From a virus: a stretch of DNA of 64,000 nt. Of this stretch, positions 51,043 to 58,283 are shown one piece after another. The stretch's first letter is position 1; the number at the start of each line of letters is the position of its first letter. The translations under genes and the position numbers were made by a program. Under the pieces are notes generated by a model. The model was not told the DNA's origin, did no database searches, and saw nothing but the letters and a program-made list of their open reading frames with translations. Location: IMG/VR virus record IMGVR_UViG_3300017971_000185, positions 124,001-188,000 of that record; one strand, 5' to 3'.

Positions 51043-52158
51043 CTACCTGATTACCGGTCGCTCGTAACAGATGCGATGCAGTCGGTTCAACGCTTCTGGA
51101 TCTGTGTGGGTCCACGTCATCCGATTCCATCGTCCTGCCTGACCACCGAAGCAACGCTTGTACTCTTTCCACGTGGCGAAGGTGGTTTTGGTCATGTGAC
51201 CCACGCGAAGGATGTCCCAGAGCTTGGAGGGGTACTGGATGGGCGGATACCAGAGGAACCAAGTCGCGGCTGTGTGTCCGGCGAGCCCGTGGATCTTCTG
51301 TGACTGCTTTGTGGAGAAACTCGACACGAGATTCAAGTCGTCTAGTACGAGAGTCGTGTTCTCACAGGCGACTCTGGATTCGGGCCGCAGGTTGACAGCC
51401 TTGATCTCCCTGCCTTCGGGGTCTGTTCCGAGAACGAGGGGAGCGAGAGCGTTCGGAAGGCGGCCGATGGTCGTGAGGAGAATCTGTCCAGCTTCGGGCC
51501 ACACCCAATCCTTCTTGCGCTTTAGCTCGATGAGCGTGAGATCCTCGCGCAGAGTTTCGTGACCCTTTCTCCAGCCGGCGATCTCTCTTGGATCGGTCAC
51601 GAGGATCGTTCCGCGAGTCCCGTCCAAGGCGCACATGGTAGCTGGAATAATGTGGTCTGAGTTGGATGGGTTGACGATCGCTTGTGTTCGGATGGAGAGC
51701 CATCGCGCACAGTCGGCAATCGTTTCTCCGAGTTGCGCGTGGAGGGCTCGCTTCTCTGCTGCCAGGGCGATCTCCGAAGTGGTGTCGTTCCAAAGCTCCG
51801 ACTCGATCTCAAGGCCAAGCTCTTGAGCACCTTCGATCAGCCGTTTTCGATCTTGAGGTTCCATGGAAACGGACCAGCGTTTAGACTTCGCATCCCACCA
51901 CGCTCCAGGGAGCGCTCGCAGTTTGACGAGCGCCTCTTCATCGTAGGGATGGATGACGTAGCCACTCTTGGTCAGAAGTTTCTTGTCGAGGTTCTGACCC
52001 TCGCGTTGAAGATGATCAGGAGCGCATTCGGGGTGGTAGACGATCCACTGCCCCATGTCGTGGAGTCGATCGCTTTGAACGACCCAGCCTTCTTGGGGCG
52101 CGACCATCTTGGCGCACTTAGCGCATTCCTGTGCCCATCGATTCGATCGTAGAGACAT
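51043..52158 (-). CDS. HARP-like, zinc-finger SNF2-like protein lacking the P-loop (371 aa)
   Basis: Zinc finger Cys12, Cys15, His42, Cys45 (ECAKC ... VYHPEC). Then a HARP/HepA-like annealing module, YDEEALVKLRALPGAWWDAK with KRWSVSME (residues 72-99). The rest mimics the first RecA lobe of SNF2 proteins: GQILLTTIGRLP, TTLVLDDLNLVSSF where DEAH should be, and KLWDILRVGHM where SNF2 proteins have ELWxIL. No GKT/S P-loop is seen and the second lobe is absent. Predicted to bind forked DNA without ATP hydrolysis. It could regulate the true SNF2 ATPase at 25957. First gene of the minus operon, behind a divergent promoter. Confidence 0.6.
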   Translation of the reverse strand: MSLRSNRWAQECAKCAKMVAPQEGWVVQSDRLHDMGQWIVYHPECAPDHLQREGQNLDKKLLTKSGYVIHPYDEEALVKLRALPGAWWDAKSKRWSVSMEPQDRKRLIEGAQELGLEIESELWNDTTSEIALAAEKRALHAQLGETIADCARWLSIRTQAIVNPSNSDHIIPATMCALDGTRGTILVTDPREIAGWRKGHETLREDLTLIELKRKKDWVWPEAGQILLTTIGRLPNALAPLVLGTDPEGREIKAVNLRPESRVACENTTLVLDDLNLVSSFSTKQSQKIHGLAGHTAATWFLWYPPIQYPSKLWDILRVGHMTKTTFATWKEYKRCFGGQAGRWNRMTWTHTDPEALNRLHRICYERPVIR

Positions 52159-52168
52159 CTCTACGGAT

Positions 52169-52197
52169 ATCTACGCGAGATCACTTGAAAAGTATAA
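52169..52197 (-). promoter_or_regulatory. Phage ECF-like promoter, minus strand
   Basis: Read on the minus strand: TATACTT, 13-base spacer, GCGTAGAT. One mismatch in -35, spacing identical to the plus-strand set. The gene ATG is 11 bases downstream of the motif. The -35 boxes of this and the plus promoter lie back to back (52190-52206). Confidence 0.65.
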
Positions 52198-52198
52198 A

Positions 52199-52227
52199 GT
52201 AAACTTCCGGGAAAAATCCGCGTAGAA
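52199..52227 (+). promoter_or_regulatory. Phage ECF-like promoter 6
   Basis: GTAAACTT, 13-base spacer, GCGTAGAA. It faces the plus-strand operon starting at 52231 or 52246. Confidence 0.7.
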
Positions 52228-52245
52228 GGGATGAGCAGGGACCTG

Positions 52246-52512
52246 ATGTCTGACTCACGAACCATCACGGAGATCTTCCAAGAAGTCAGCAGTGCCGCGG
52301 AGACGTTTCTCGCGGTGGTCGAGCGCGCGACCAAGGAGAGCTACGATCTGTACGGCCAAGCTGATGATGACGTGAGAGCCTATACGGATGCCCACGGCGA
52401 CATCGAGGACGGCGACGCAGAGGGCGTCGATCTCATGTGGAGGCTTGAAGGCTCTGCATGGTCTTGCTTCGGAGCTAGAGAAGCAGGCACGGCATTCCAT
52501 GCGGTTGGATGA
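52246..52512 (+). CDS. Hypothetical protein, probable +1 frameshift near its end
   Basis: ATG 52246 has CAGGGA upstream; ATG 52231 would begin at the predicted transcription start. Helical start MSDSRTITEIFQEVSSAAET. The frame ends at 52512 with implausible sequence (SAWSCFGAREAG). The +1 frame gives ALHGLASELEKQARHSM to a stop at 52588, which overlaps the ATG of the next gene in the style of this phage. The shift would lie near GGAGGCTTGAAGG (about 52439-52451). It may be a real frameshift, an assembly indel, or two overlapping genes. Confidence 0.5.
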   Translation: MSDSRTITEIFQEVSSAAETFLAVVERATKESYDLYGQADDDVRAYTDAHGDIEDGDAEGVDLMWRLEGSAWSCFGAREAGTAFHAVG

Positions 52513-52584
52513 CACTCTGACCATCGAGAATTCCCAGAAGGCTGACGCGATCAAGGCTGTGAAGCATGACATACTGAGGACCCC

Positions 52585-52896
52585 ATGACAGTCGAGCGAG
52601 ATATCGATGTGATTGTTGCTGGCCTTCCACTGCCTCCGGGCCGAAACCCAGAGCACGACCTTGCGCAGCTTGCCCGAGCCTTTCTGAGGAAGGCACAGAA
52701 CGGTGAGCCGTGGATTGCCAACGGAGGCGCCACGTTTTCCAACGACATGGGAGCAACCAACGAAGCCTATGTGAATGCTCTTTGGGAGGCGCTTCCTGAT
52801 TTTGTGGAGTGGGCTTTGGATGCAGCAGCTCAATATCGGACGATACAGCTTTGTGCTCCAGAGATGTGGGGGGAAGCGACGGAGAAACAGACATGA
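52585..52896 (+). CDS. Hypothetical protein (103 aa)
   Basis: ATG overlaps the end of the frame reading through 52588. N-terminus TVERDIDVIVAGLPLPPGRN. Helical remainder with ALPDFVEWALDAAAQYRT. Stop overlaps the next ATG. No family recognised. Confidence 0.5.
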   Translation: MTVERDIDVIVAGLPLPPGRNPEHDLAQLARAFLRKAQNGEPWIANGGATFSNDMGATNEAYVNALWEALPDFVEWALDAAAQYRTIQLCAPEMWGEATEKQT

Positions 52897-53345
52897 CGAC
52901 TACTGCATTCGACTCTGATACGGAGATGTGGGACGAGCTTAGAGCCGACATGGCTGCGGCTGACGCTCAGGTTGGGCCAGATGCGGTCCAGTACAAACCT
53001 GGAGTCTACTTCGTTCGTTTCGTCCCCGAATACTCTCTGCTTCTCTACGGGCAGATTCTCGATTCAGTCGAGCACCTACGGGCGAACGGTGGTGATGAGG
53101 AAGACCTGGAGTACGAGAGGGAAGTGCGTTCGGATCCCGCCATGCGGCACTATCGGTTCACGAAGATGTACTCGGTCCATAACCCAGACGGATTGCTTGG
53201 TGATCAACACGTCTCGACGCTGACCAGTGTATTGACTCCAGAGGAATTTGAGCGAGCGAAGCGTCTGGGTTGGCCAACGAGTCCGCTGGAGTTTTTCAAC
53301 AAGGTCTTGAGGGTTCGCATCCCCGCGGAAATCGGTCAAGCGTGA
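52893..53345 (+). CDS. Hypothetical protein (150 aa)
   Basis: ATG overlaps the upstream stop. Acidic N-terminus (FDSDTEMWDELRADMAAADA), then beta-rich centre (GVYFVRFVPEYSLLLYGQIL) and EEDLEYEREVRSDPAMRHY. Stop overlaps the GTG of the next gene. Function unknown. Confidence 0.5.
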   Translation: MTTTAFDSDTEMWDELRADMAAADAQVGPDAVQYKPGVYFVRFVPEYSLLLYGQILDSVEHLRANGGDEEDLEYEREVRSDPAMRHYRFTKMYSVHNPDGLLGDQHVSTLTSVLTPEEFERAKRLGWPTSPLEFFNKVLRVRIPAEIGQA

Positions 53346-53587
53346 AGCCGATCGCAGAGGAAGATCTCGACGCGATCGAGAAGACCATGACCGGTCGCAT
53401 GAGATGGGCGTTGCTCAAGGCGGCCGATGGAGAGGAGTTGTGGGGATTGATCCATTCCGGGTACGCGCTGGAGCGGCGCAAGCTGGCTGAGTACGTTCAC
53501 CGGGAAGGCAAGTACAACCTCTGGAAACCAACAGATCTTGGGTGGAGGATGGTGGAGAGGCTGAGACGAAAGCGAGCCGGTCGCTAG
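53342..53587 (+). CDS. Small basic protein, winged-helix-like (81 aa)
   Basis: GTG start coupled to the previous stop. MKPIAEEDLDAIEKTMTGRM is followed by SGYALERRKLAEYVHREGKY and WKPTDLGWRMVERLRRKR. The helix pattern and TDLGWRMVERL resemble a small winged-helix DNA-binding protein, but no family is certain. Confidence 0.45.
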   Translation: MKPIAEEDLDAIEKTMTGRMRWALLKAADGEELWGLIHSGYALERRKLAEYVHREGKYNLWKPTDLGWRMVERLRRKRAGR

Positions 53588-53621
53588 CCTATACTTTTTG
53601 CACGTGCAGGAGGCCCTCCTT

Positions 53622-53858
53622 ATGGTCGCACGCGCAACGAATTCTGAGTACTATCCATCCCCGCCCGGAAAGGTTCTCGCGAGGGTGGGTTTGTACCGCA
53701 ATGTCGCTGTCTACGCGATGATCAACGCGGCCAGCAGCAGAGCGAACGCCAAGCGGCGCAACATGAGCACCGCTCCCTTCGGTCGCACAGGCACCGAGTT
53801 GACAGGGTACACAGGCACGCTCTCTGGCCCTGGCATCGTGCCCACGGTCATGGGCTAG
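53622..53858 (+). CDS. Small hypothetical protein (78 aa)
   Basis: ATG 53622 has AGGAGG eight bases upstream. MVARATNSEYYPSPPGKVLA, then VGLYRNVAVYAMINAASSR and a Thr/Gly-rich tail. No motif recognised. It is the last gene before a strong terminator. A CCTATAC element at 53588-53594 lies upstream. Confidence 0.45.
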   Translation: MVARATNSEYYPSPPGKVLARVGLYRNVAVYAMINAASSRANAKRRNMSTAPFGRTGTELTGYTGTLSGPGIVPTVMG

Positions 53859-53899
53859 CTCAGATTCCGAGGCCAGACTTCTGGTCCCGCTAGAGTTGC

Positions 53900-53934
53900 G
53901 CGTCGCGCGGTTATTCATCGCGCGACGCTTTTTT
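53900..53934 (+). terminator. Strong rho-independent terminator
   Basis: Perfect 10-base stem GCGTCGCGCG / CGCGCGACGC with a nine-base loop, followed by six T. Ends the operon from promoter 6. Confidence 0.95.
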
Positions 53935-54027
53935 GTGCCCTGATCGGTAAGTGGCGGCGGCGGTGGGTATTCTGAAAGTAGAAAAAGCCGCCATGTTGGG
54001 GAATTTTTGTGCCGAGCGAAGAATCTC

Positions 54028-54048
54028 AAACTTCCTTTTGGGAAGTTT
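54028..54048 (+). repeat. Inverted repeat AAACTTCC / GGAAGTTT
   Basis: Eight-base perfect arms around a five-base TTTTG loop. One arm equals part of the TAAACTTCC promoter box. It lies 23 bases before the 54071 gene, so it could be an operator, a weak terminator or a variant promoter. The rest of 53935-54070 shows no other feature. Confidence 0.5.
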
Positions 54049-54070
54049 TGCGGCTTGGACCGGAGGTTAG

Positions 54071-54832
54071 ATGGCTAAAACGGCGCCGAAGAATTTTCGT
54101 ACCGCCTTGGACGAGAAACTTGCGCGCGAGTTGCTGAATGTGGCTCCTCGGCCGTCTGCGGTACCCACCGACACGCCAGACGGTCCTTCTCCTGATCCAT
54201 CCGATTCAGTCCCACGGGAGATTCTTCCCTTGGGAGAGCGTCTCCGGTGGGCTGTCGAGCACCTGGCCTCTGTCGTGAAGGAAGCCAATGCTCACCTGGA
54301 GGACAGTGAGCTTAGTCGGCATCTGGCCGAGGCTCTTTGTGCTCGCAAGAGCCGGCGAGGGTTTCCTTACATCCATGTGGATGACGCCGGACAGGTCATG
54401 CTGGAGGTTTCCTACGACGGAAAGCAACAGGTTCGGAGCAGCAAGAAGAAACGCAAATACAAGCGTGAGCTACCTTTGCTTGAGGATTTGCGCAAGGAGG
54501 CTGGGCAGCTTGGGATCTCGGTTTCCCATCTAGGCCAGAAGCGGCGAGCAATCTACGACTACCTGCAAGAGATCAAGTCCAGGCACGCTTCGAAGCCTTC
54601 TGAAGAGGAAACCGAGGCGCAGATGGCGGCAGGGCACGATGAGGTAACGGTCACAGAGCCCAAGGACGGCCCCAAGCCACCGAAGAAGAGACGCCAGATC
54701 AAGCTCGTGACGCCCGGAACGCAGCCGGCGGAGCCCAAGGAGCCGGAAGCGAAACCGTCGCCGAACCTCACAAGGCTCTTGGAGCAGGGTGCCGATCTGG
54801 ACATCGAGGATATCCTCAGCGACGAGACGTAG
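54071..54832 (+). CDS. Basic, linker-rich hypothetical protein (253 aa)
   Basis: GGAGG lies eight bases upstream. A Pro/Ser/Asp linker (30-50) leads to a helical core (LRWAVEHLASVVKEANAHLE), a short beta segment and a basic stretch KKKRKYKRELP. The second half alternates acidic and Pro/Lys-rich low-complexity segments. No catalytic motif. A DNA-associated role is plausible from charge. Confidence 0.55.
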   Translation: MAKTAPKNFRTALDEKLARELLNVAPRPSAVPTDTPDGPSPDPSDSVPREILPLGERLRWAVEHLASVVKEANAHLEDSELSRHLAEALCARKSRRGFPYIHVDDAGQVMLEVSYDGKQQVRSSKKKRKYKRELPLLEDLRKEAGQLGISVSHLGQKRRAIYDYLQEIKSRHASKPSEEETEAQMAAGHDEVTVTEPKDGPKPPKKRRQIKLVTPGTQPAEPKEPEAKPSPNLTRLLEQGADLDIEDILSDET

Positions 54833-54886
54833 CACTGGCGCGGTTGGCGCTGGTGCTCTGTCTATAGAGGCAACGTAGGTAGGCCG

Positions 54887-55273
54887 ATGGCATCGCACCC
54901 AGATCTGGGAGAGCGCATCTTTCCTCCGTTGGATTCGGAGAATTTCTGGATCAACAACAACGGTGTGAACACGCTCAAAGGCGTCCCAGACGATCCAGAC
55001 AACCTTCCTCGTTTGCCGGACAAGTACATCGTTGATGCGTTCTCTCGGACGCAGCAAGCCCACGATGACTATCAGAAGTTGAAGCCTTCTCTCTTGCCAG
55101 AGGAGCAAGAGCGGATAGAGGCCCTTCTAACTGAGAATCCGTTGCTGACGGAAGTGATCCCTGCCGTGGGTGAGGGAGACGCGGTGCAGTCCCGATTCAA
55201 TCAGATTCCCGTGTACCAGGCGGGTCGGTTTCGTGGCGCAGGCTATCGGCACAACAGGTTGAAGAACACCTGA
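54887..55273 (+). CDS. Hypothetical protein (128 aa)
   Basis: ATG 54887 has GTAGG upstream; a TCTATAG element lies 20 bases before it (54861). Contains ENFWINNNGVNTLKGVPD and a helical middle (LPEEQERIEALLTEN). The C-terminus is basic (RFRGAGYRHNRLKNT). No family recognised. Confidence 0.5.
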   Translation: MASHPDLGERIFPPLDSENFWINNNGVNTLKGVPDDPDNLPRLPDKYIVDAFSRTQQAHDDYQKLKPSLLPEEQERIEALLTENPLLTEVIPAVGEGDAVQSRFNQIPVYQAGRFRGAGYRHNRLKNT

Positions 55274-55282
55274 GGAGGAACG

Positions 55283-55584
55283 ATGGCTGCATCCCCGAAC
55301 GACAACCGGCTCTCCAGAGCAAGAAATTCATCGGCTTCCTGTTGGTCGAGGTTGGGTTCTTCGTGCTCATGGGCATGATGGTCTACCTTCAGGAGATCGA
55401 CACGCTGGCCGAGAATACAGCGTTCATTACGGTAGCCATCTGTGCGTCGTTCTTGGCAGTGGGTTTCATTCTCGGGCAGGCCAGTCTGGATCGGTTCGTT
55501 CGTGTTGCAGAGATCACCACGGGTCGTAAGGCTCCGGCTTCGCCTGCGCCCGACCCCGAGCCTGAAGATGACGAGGAAGCATGA
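55283..55584 (+). CDS. Two-helix membrane protein, apparently frameshifted
   Basis: ATG 55283 has a strong GAGGAGGAA ribosome-binding site, but its frame ends after 31 residues. The -1 frame, open from before 55300 to 55584, encodes SKKFIGFLLVEVGFFVLMGM and a second membrane helix TAFITVAICASFLAVGFILG, then an acidic tail ending DDEEA. A one-base change near 55310-55318 (CGGCTCTCCAG) would join the two. Only a TTG at 55342 starts the second frame itself. Likely a true single gene with an indel, natural or from sequencing. Confidence 0.5.
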
Positions 55585-56033
55585 TCAACGAACGTCAGTT
55601 AGTCGAGCAGATCCGTAAGCTCCGTAAGCCCGCGACACGGGACGCTGGGCTTGCCTCTCTTCTCGATATGTTGGCAGACATCATGGCTCGGAGTGGGTGG
55701 CGTTCGCAGGCTGAGAGGGTTCGCCGCATCGGACAAGACATTCACGACGTAGCTGGCTTCGAGGAGCAAGACATCTCTGGCCTGGGCCATGGTTCTAGGC
55801 CGAAGCCAAGAGTCGGGAGTGTAGCCAATCAATTCTTGCAGCGAGAGGCTGGCGAAGGCGATCTTTCCAAGACTGTGCCCGCCGCCCTCAAGTGGATTGA
55901 TCGGCTGCAAAGGCATGCCCAGAAAGCCAAGCGTGAGTTGGCGCGTGGCGAGCCTGGCAGAGAGATGAATTGGTTTGTGGGCTTTCTGAAGGGTTATCGC
56001 GATACGGAGTGGTACGACCACTTCTTTGGATGA
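55581..56033 (+). CDS. Helical protein with possible C-terminal scaffold role (150 aa)
   Basis: ATG overlaps the upstream stop. N-terminal helices (NERQLVEQIRKLRKPATRD), a central Gly/Pro loop, and a conserved-looking C-terminal RLQRHAQKAKRELARGEPG with EMNWFVGFLKGYRD. No family recognised. Confidence 0.5.
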   Translation: MINERQLVEQIRKLRKPATRDAGLASLLDMLADIMARSGWRSQAERVRRIGQDIHDVAGFEEQDISGLGHGSRPKPRVGSVANQFLQREAGEGDLSKTVPAALKWIDRLQRHAQKAKRELARGEPGREMNWFVGFLKGYRDTEWYDHFFG

Positions 56034-56045
56034 GAAGGAGATGCG

Positions 56046-56483
56046 ATGAAGAAGCTGTTTGTGCTGTTGGCAATCGCGGTCGCTCTGCCCGCGTGCAAGA
56101 AACCGATTGCGTCGATTCGCAATCCCGATGTGTACGCGAACGAGATCGACTTCAACAACATGGTGCAGGACCAAGCGGTTGCGCACCTACGCTACTGGAT
56201 CGAGGTCAACTGCTCCTGCAACGATGTGCCCGAATGGACTGGCGATCACGCTGAGCAGTGTGAGAAGACGGCCAAGCACATCGCCGTGGTCGAGGCCCGG
56301 CAGGAATATCACTCGCATCTCATGGAATTTAACGGGTCGCTACGGGAGGACAGGCCCCCAAAGGAGCCCCCAGAGGTCCCAGAAAGCACCACATTGTGTC
56401 CTGAGAAGGTTGCGCCCGAGCCTGAAAAAGAGCCTGAGAAGCCCACTGAGGAGACTCCAGAGGGCTCGGAAGGAGGTAGCTGA
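56046..56483 (+). CDS. Phage lipoprotein (145 aa)
   Basis: Signal peptide with lipobox: MKKLFVLLAIAVALPACKK; Cys17 would be lipidated. The mature part has VNCSCNDVPEWTGDHAEQCE, an even number of Cys suited to disulphides in the periplasm, and a Pro/Glu-rich C-terminal stalk (PEPEKEPEKPTEETPEG). The layout fits outer-membrane-anchored phage lipoproteins such as spanin partners or superinfection-exclusion proteins; neither can be assigned. GAAGGAG precedes the start. Confidence 0.75.
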   Translation: MKKLFVLLAIAVALPACKKPIASIRNPDVYANEIDFNNMVQDQAVAHLRYWIEVNCSCNDVPEWTGDHAEQCEKTAKHIAVVEARQEYHSHLMEFNGSLREDRPPKEPPEVPESTTLCPEKVAPEPEKEPEKPTEETPEGSEGGS

Positions 56484-56878
56484 TGTCAGTCGAAAAGTAC
56501 GCCAAGAAGCTGGCCGGGATGCTTCCAGCCCTGGGAGACAAGGGCGTGGAGGCGGTGGCCGCGGAGCTAGACAAACAAGCCGAGAATGCTGACGAGTCGT
56601 GGAAGAAATCGCTGCTCAATCTGGCGGCGGATTCTCTCGATCAGCATGGTCCCGAGGGCGTGAGGATGGCGTCAAAGGCCATCGAGGATCTGTTCGCCCA
56701 TAAGCAGGCGGGAACCAAACTTTCGGATCTCACGGATGACTTGGAAACCGCGAGCAACTTGCTTGCCGCGCTTCAGAACGCGGAGGCTGATCGCAAGACG
56801 GCGGCTCGGAGTTTTCTCAAAGCGCTCGGGCAAACGCTCGGGCAGATTACCAAGGGGTTCATCAAGGGCCTGTTGTAA
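56483..56878 (+). CDS. Helical hypothetical protein (131 aa)
   Basis: ATG overlaps the lipoprotein stop region. Nearly all helical with heptad-like Leu/Ala patterns (DDLETASNLLAALQNAEADR) and a hydrophobic/basic C-terminus (LGQITKGFIKGLL) that could be membrane-active. Coupling to a lipoprotein suggests a cell-envelope pair. No family recognised. Confidence 0.5.
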   Translation: MSVEKYAKKLAGMLPALGDKGVEAVAAELDKQAENADESWKKSLLNLAADSLDQHGPEGVRMASKAIEDLFAHKQAGTKLSDLTDDLETASNLLAALQNAEADRKTAARSFLKALGQTLGQITKGFIKGLL

Positions 56879-56890
56879 GGAGGAAAGACG

Positions 56891-57256
56891 ATGGCAAGCA
56901 CCTTCCGTCCGCCCATGTATCGGGCCAAGAAGGGGAGGAAACTTCCCAAGTCGGCATACGAGGAACAGCCGGAGACCACAGTCGAAAAGCCAGCCGAGAA
57001 GCCAGCCGAGAAGCCAGCCGAGAAAAGCGCAAAGAAGCCTGGGGCGAAGGCTGAGAAGAAACCAGCCAAAAAGCCAGCCGAGAAGGCAGACAAGCCCAAG
57101 GCCAAGCGAAAGGTCAAGTGGGCGGCTGACTACACCAAGGAAGATCTCTACTGGATCGCCAAGAAGCTGGAGATTGACAAGATCAAGTCCCGCACTCCCA
57201 AGAGCGAGATGATCAAGATCCTTCGACGGCATCCGGGCGCAGAAGAGAAGAAGTAG
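56891..57256 (+). CDS. Histone H1-like Lys/Ala/Pro-rich protein (121 aa)
   Basis: AAGGAGG lies about ten bases upstream. The central 45 residues repeat EKPAEKPAEKPAEK and KKPAKKPAEKADKPK, as in eukaryotic H1-tail-like bacterial and phage proteins. The C-terminal 45 residues (KEDLYWIAKKLEID and KSRTPKSEMIKILRRH) look like a SAP/Rho-N type helical nucleic-acid-binding domain. Likely to bind DNA; could help condense or protect it. Family assignment is not certain. Confidence 0.6.
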   Translation: MASTFRPPMYRAKKGRKLPKSAYEEQPETTVEKPAEKPAEKPAEKSAKKPGAKAEKKPAKKPAEKADKPKAKRKVKWAADYTKEDLYWIAKKLEIDKIKSRTPKSEMIKILRRHPGAEEKK

Positions 57257-57266
57257 CGTTTGTGCT

Positions 57267-57695
57267 GTGCGCTCGCGGCTGACGGTAGCGAAGTACTTTC
57301 CTGATCGGCTGTACGGGTTTCTTCGCCAGGCCGATGGGTCTGAGGCGTTTTTCCATCTAGGGGACTTCAGTGTCGGAGCCGTGGACGAGCCTCCGCCGGT
57401 AATAGGGGAGGAAGTCGAGGCGGAGATAGAAGCTCGTGACGGCGAACGAGCCCCCAAGGCTGTGAAAGTCTCCAGGTTGCTCCCTCCAAAGCTGATTCAG
57501 GGCAAGGTGGACACCTTCAGTGAGCAAAAGGGGTGGGGTTTTGCCCTGTCAAACGAAGGCAAGTCCTACTACCTCCATCGCAGCGAAGTGCTGGGGGGGA
57601 AGCTTCCGATGGCGGGACAGCGGGTACGGTTCTATGGAGGGTTCAAGAACGGTCGCCTGCGGGCCTGCTACGTCACGATCGAGGACAGACGATGA
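57267..57695 (+). CDS. Tandem cold-shock-like domain protein (142 aa)
   Basis: GTG start with no clear ribosome-binding site. Two OB-type modules: LYGFLRQADGSEAFFHLGDF (15-34) and GKVDTFSEQKGWGFALSNEG with KSYYLHRSEV (78-107). The second has the classic cold-shock pattern GxVxxFxxxKGWGF. Expected to bind single-stranded RNA or DNA. Stop overlaps the next ATG. Confidence 0.7.
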   Translation: MRSRLTVAKYFPDRLYGFLRQADGSEAFFHLGDFSVGAVDEPPPVIGEEVEAEIEARDGERAPKAVKVSRLLPPKLIQGKVDTFSEQKGWGFALSNEGKSYYLHRSEVLGGKLPMAGQRVRFYGGFKNGRLRACYVTIEDRR

Positions 57696-58252
57696 GCGAC
57701 GATACCAACATCTTCGGAGGCAAGAACAAGAACGCTCTTTACACGCCGCTCAGCGAGGATGAGCAAGAAGTCCTTGAACGGTTGGCTACTGCGGGGTTTT
57801 ACAAGATCGTTGTCAAGGATTGGGGCTACATCGACAGGCCGAAGGTACGGTACGGAGATGCCCGGCTCGAATTCACGTGGAAGCTGCGGTTCGCGAAACC
57901 GGAACCGCCCGGTGTGCCTCTCCACTACCTCGATCTGGAGCTTTGGACCCACTCCGGCATCTTCTTGCTCGCGAATCGCCTGACGACGCAGATCAACGGA
58001 CAGCCGATGATTGCTGCTCGGGGCCTGGAGTACGACCTTGTCTGGGATATTCAACTTAAGCAGATCGATCCCGAGATCGTGAAGGCGATCAAGCCGGGGG
58101 CGGTAGGGCTCACGAGTCGATTGGGGAACATGCGTCTTTCGCAGGCTCAGAAGCAGCAACTTCACAATCTGCGCACGGGAGAGGCCAAGGTTCGGCAGAT
58201 GGATGCAGTTGCAGCCGCCGCAGCGGCCAGGAAAGCCTCTGAAGGGCGGTAA
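57692..58252 (+). CDS. Hypothetical protein (186 aa)
   Basis: ATG 57692 overlaps the upstream stop. Residues 20-135 form an alpha/beta domain (EVLERLATAGFYKIVVKDWG, VPLHYLDLELWTHSGIFLLA). The C-terminal tail is helical and Ala-rich. A Ser/Asp-rich N-terminus (SDDTNIFGG) resembles those of phage single-strand-binding accessory proteins, but there is no firm match. Confidence 0.5.
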   Translation: MSDDTNIFGGKNKNALYTPLSEDEQEVLERLATAGFYKIVVKDWGYIDRPKVRYGDARLEFTWKLRFAKPEPPGVPLHYLDLELWTHSGIFLLANRLTTQINGQPMIAARGLEYDLVWDIQLKQIDPEIVKAIKPGAVGLTSRLGNMRLSQAQKQQLHNLRTGEAKVRQMDAVAAAAAARKASEGR

Positions 58253-58283
58253 GACCCCTATATATCGGCACAGGTGAGAGAGT

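Noticed and set aside
53589-54029. Minus-strand ORF of 146 codons across the terminator region
   Set aside because: Overlaps the 53622 gene and the clear terminator; low-complexity basic sequence with no motif.
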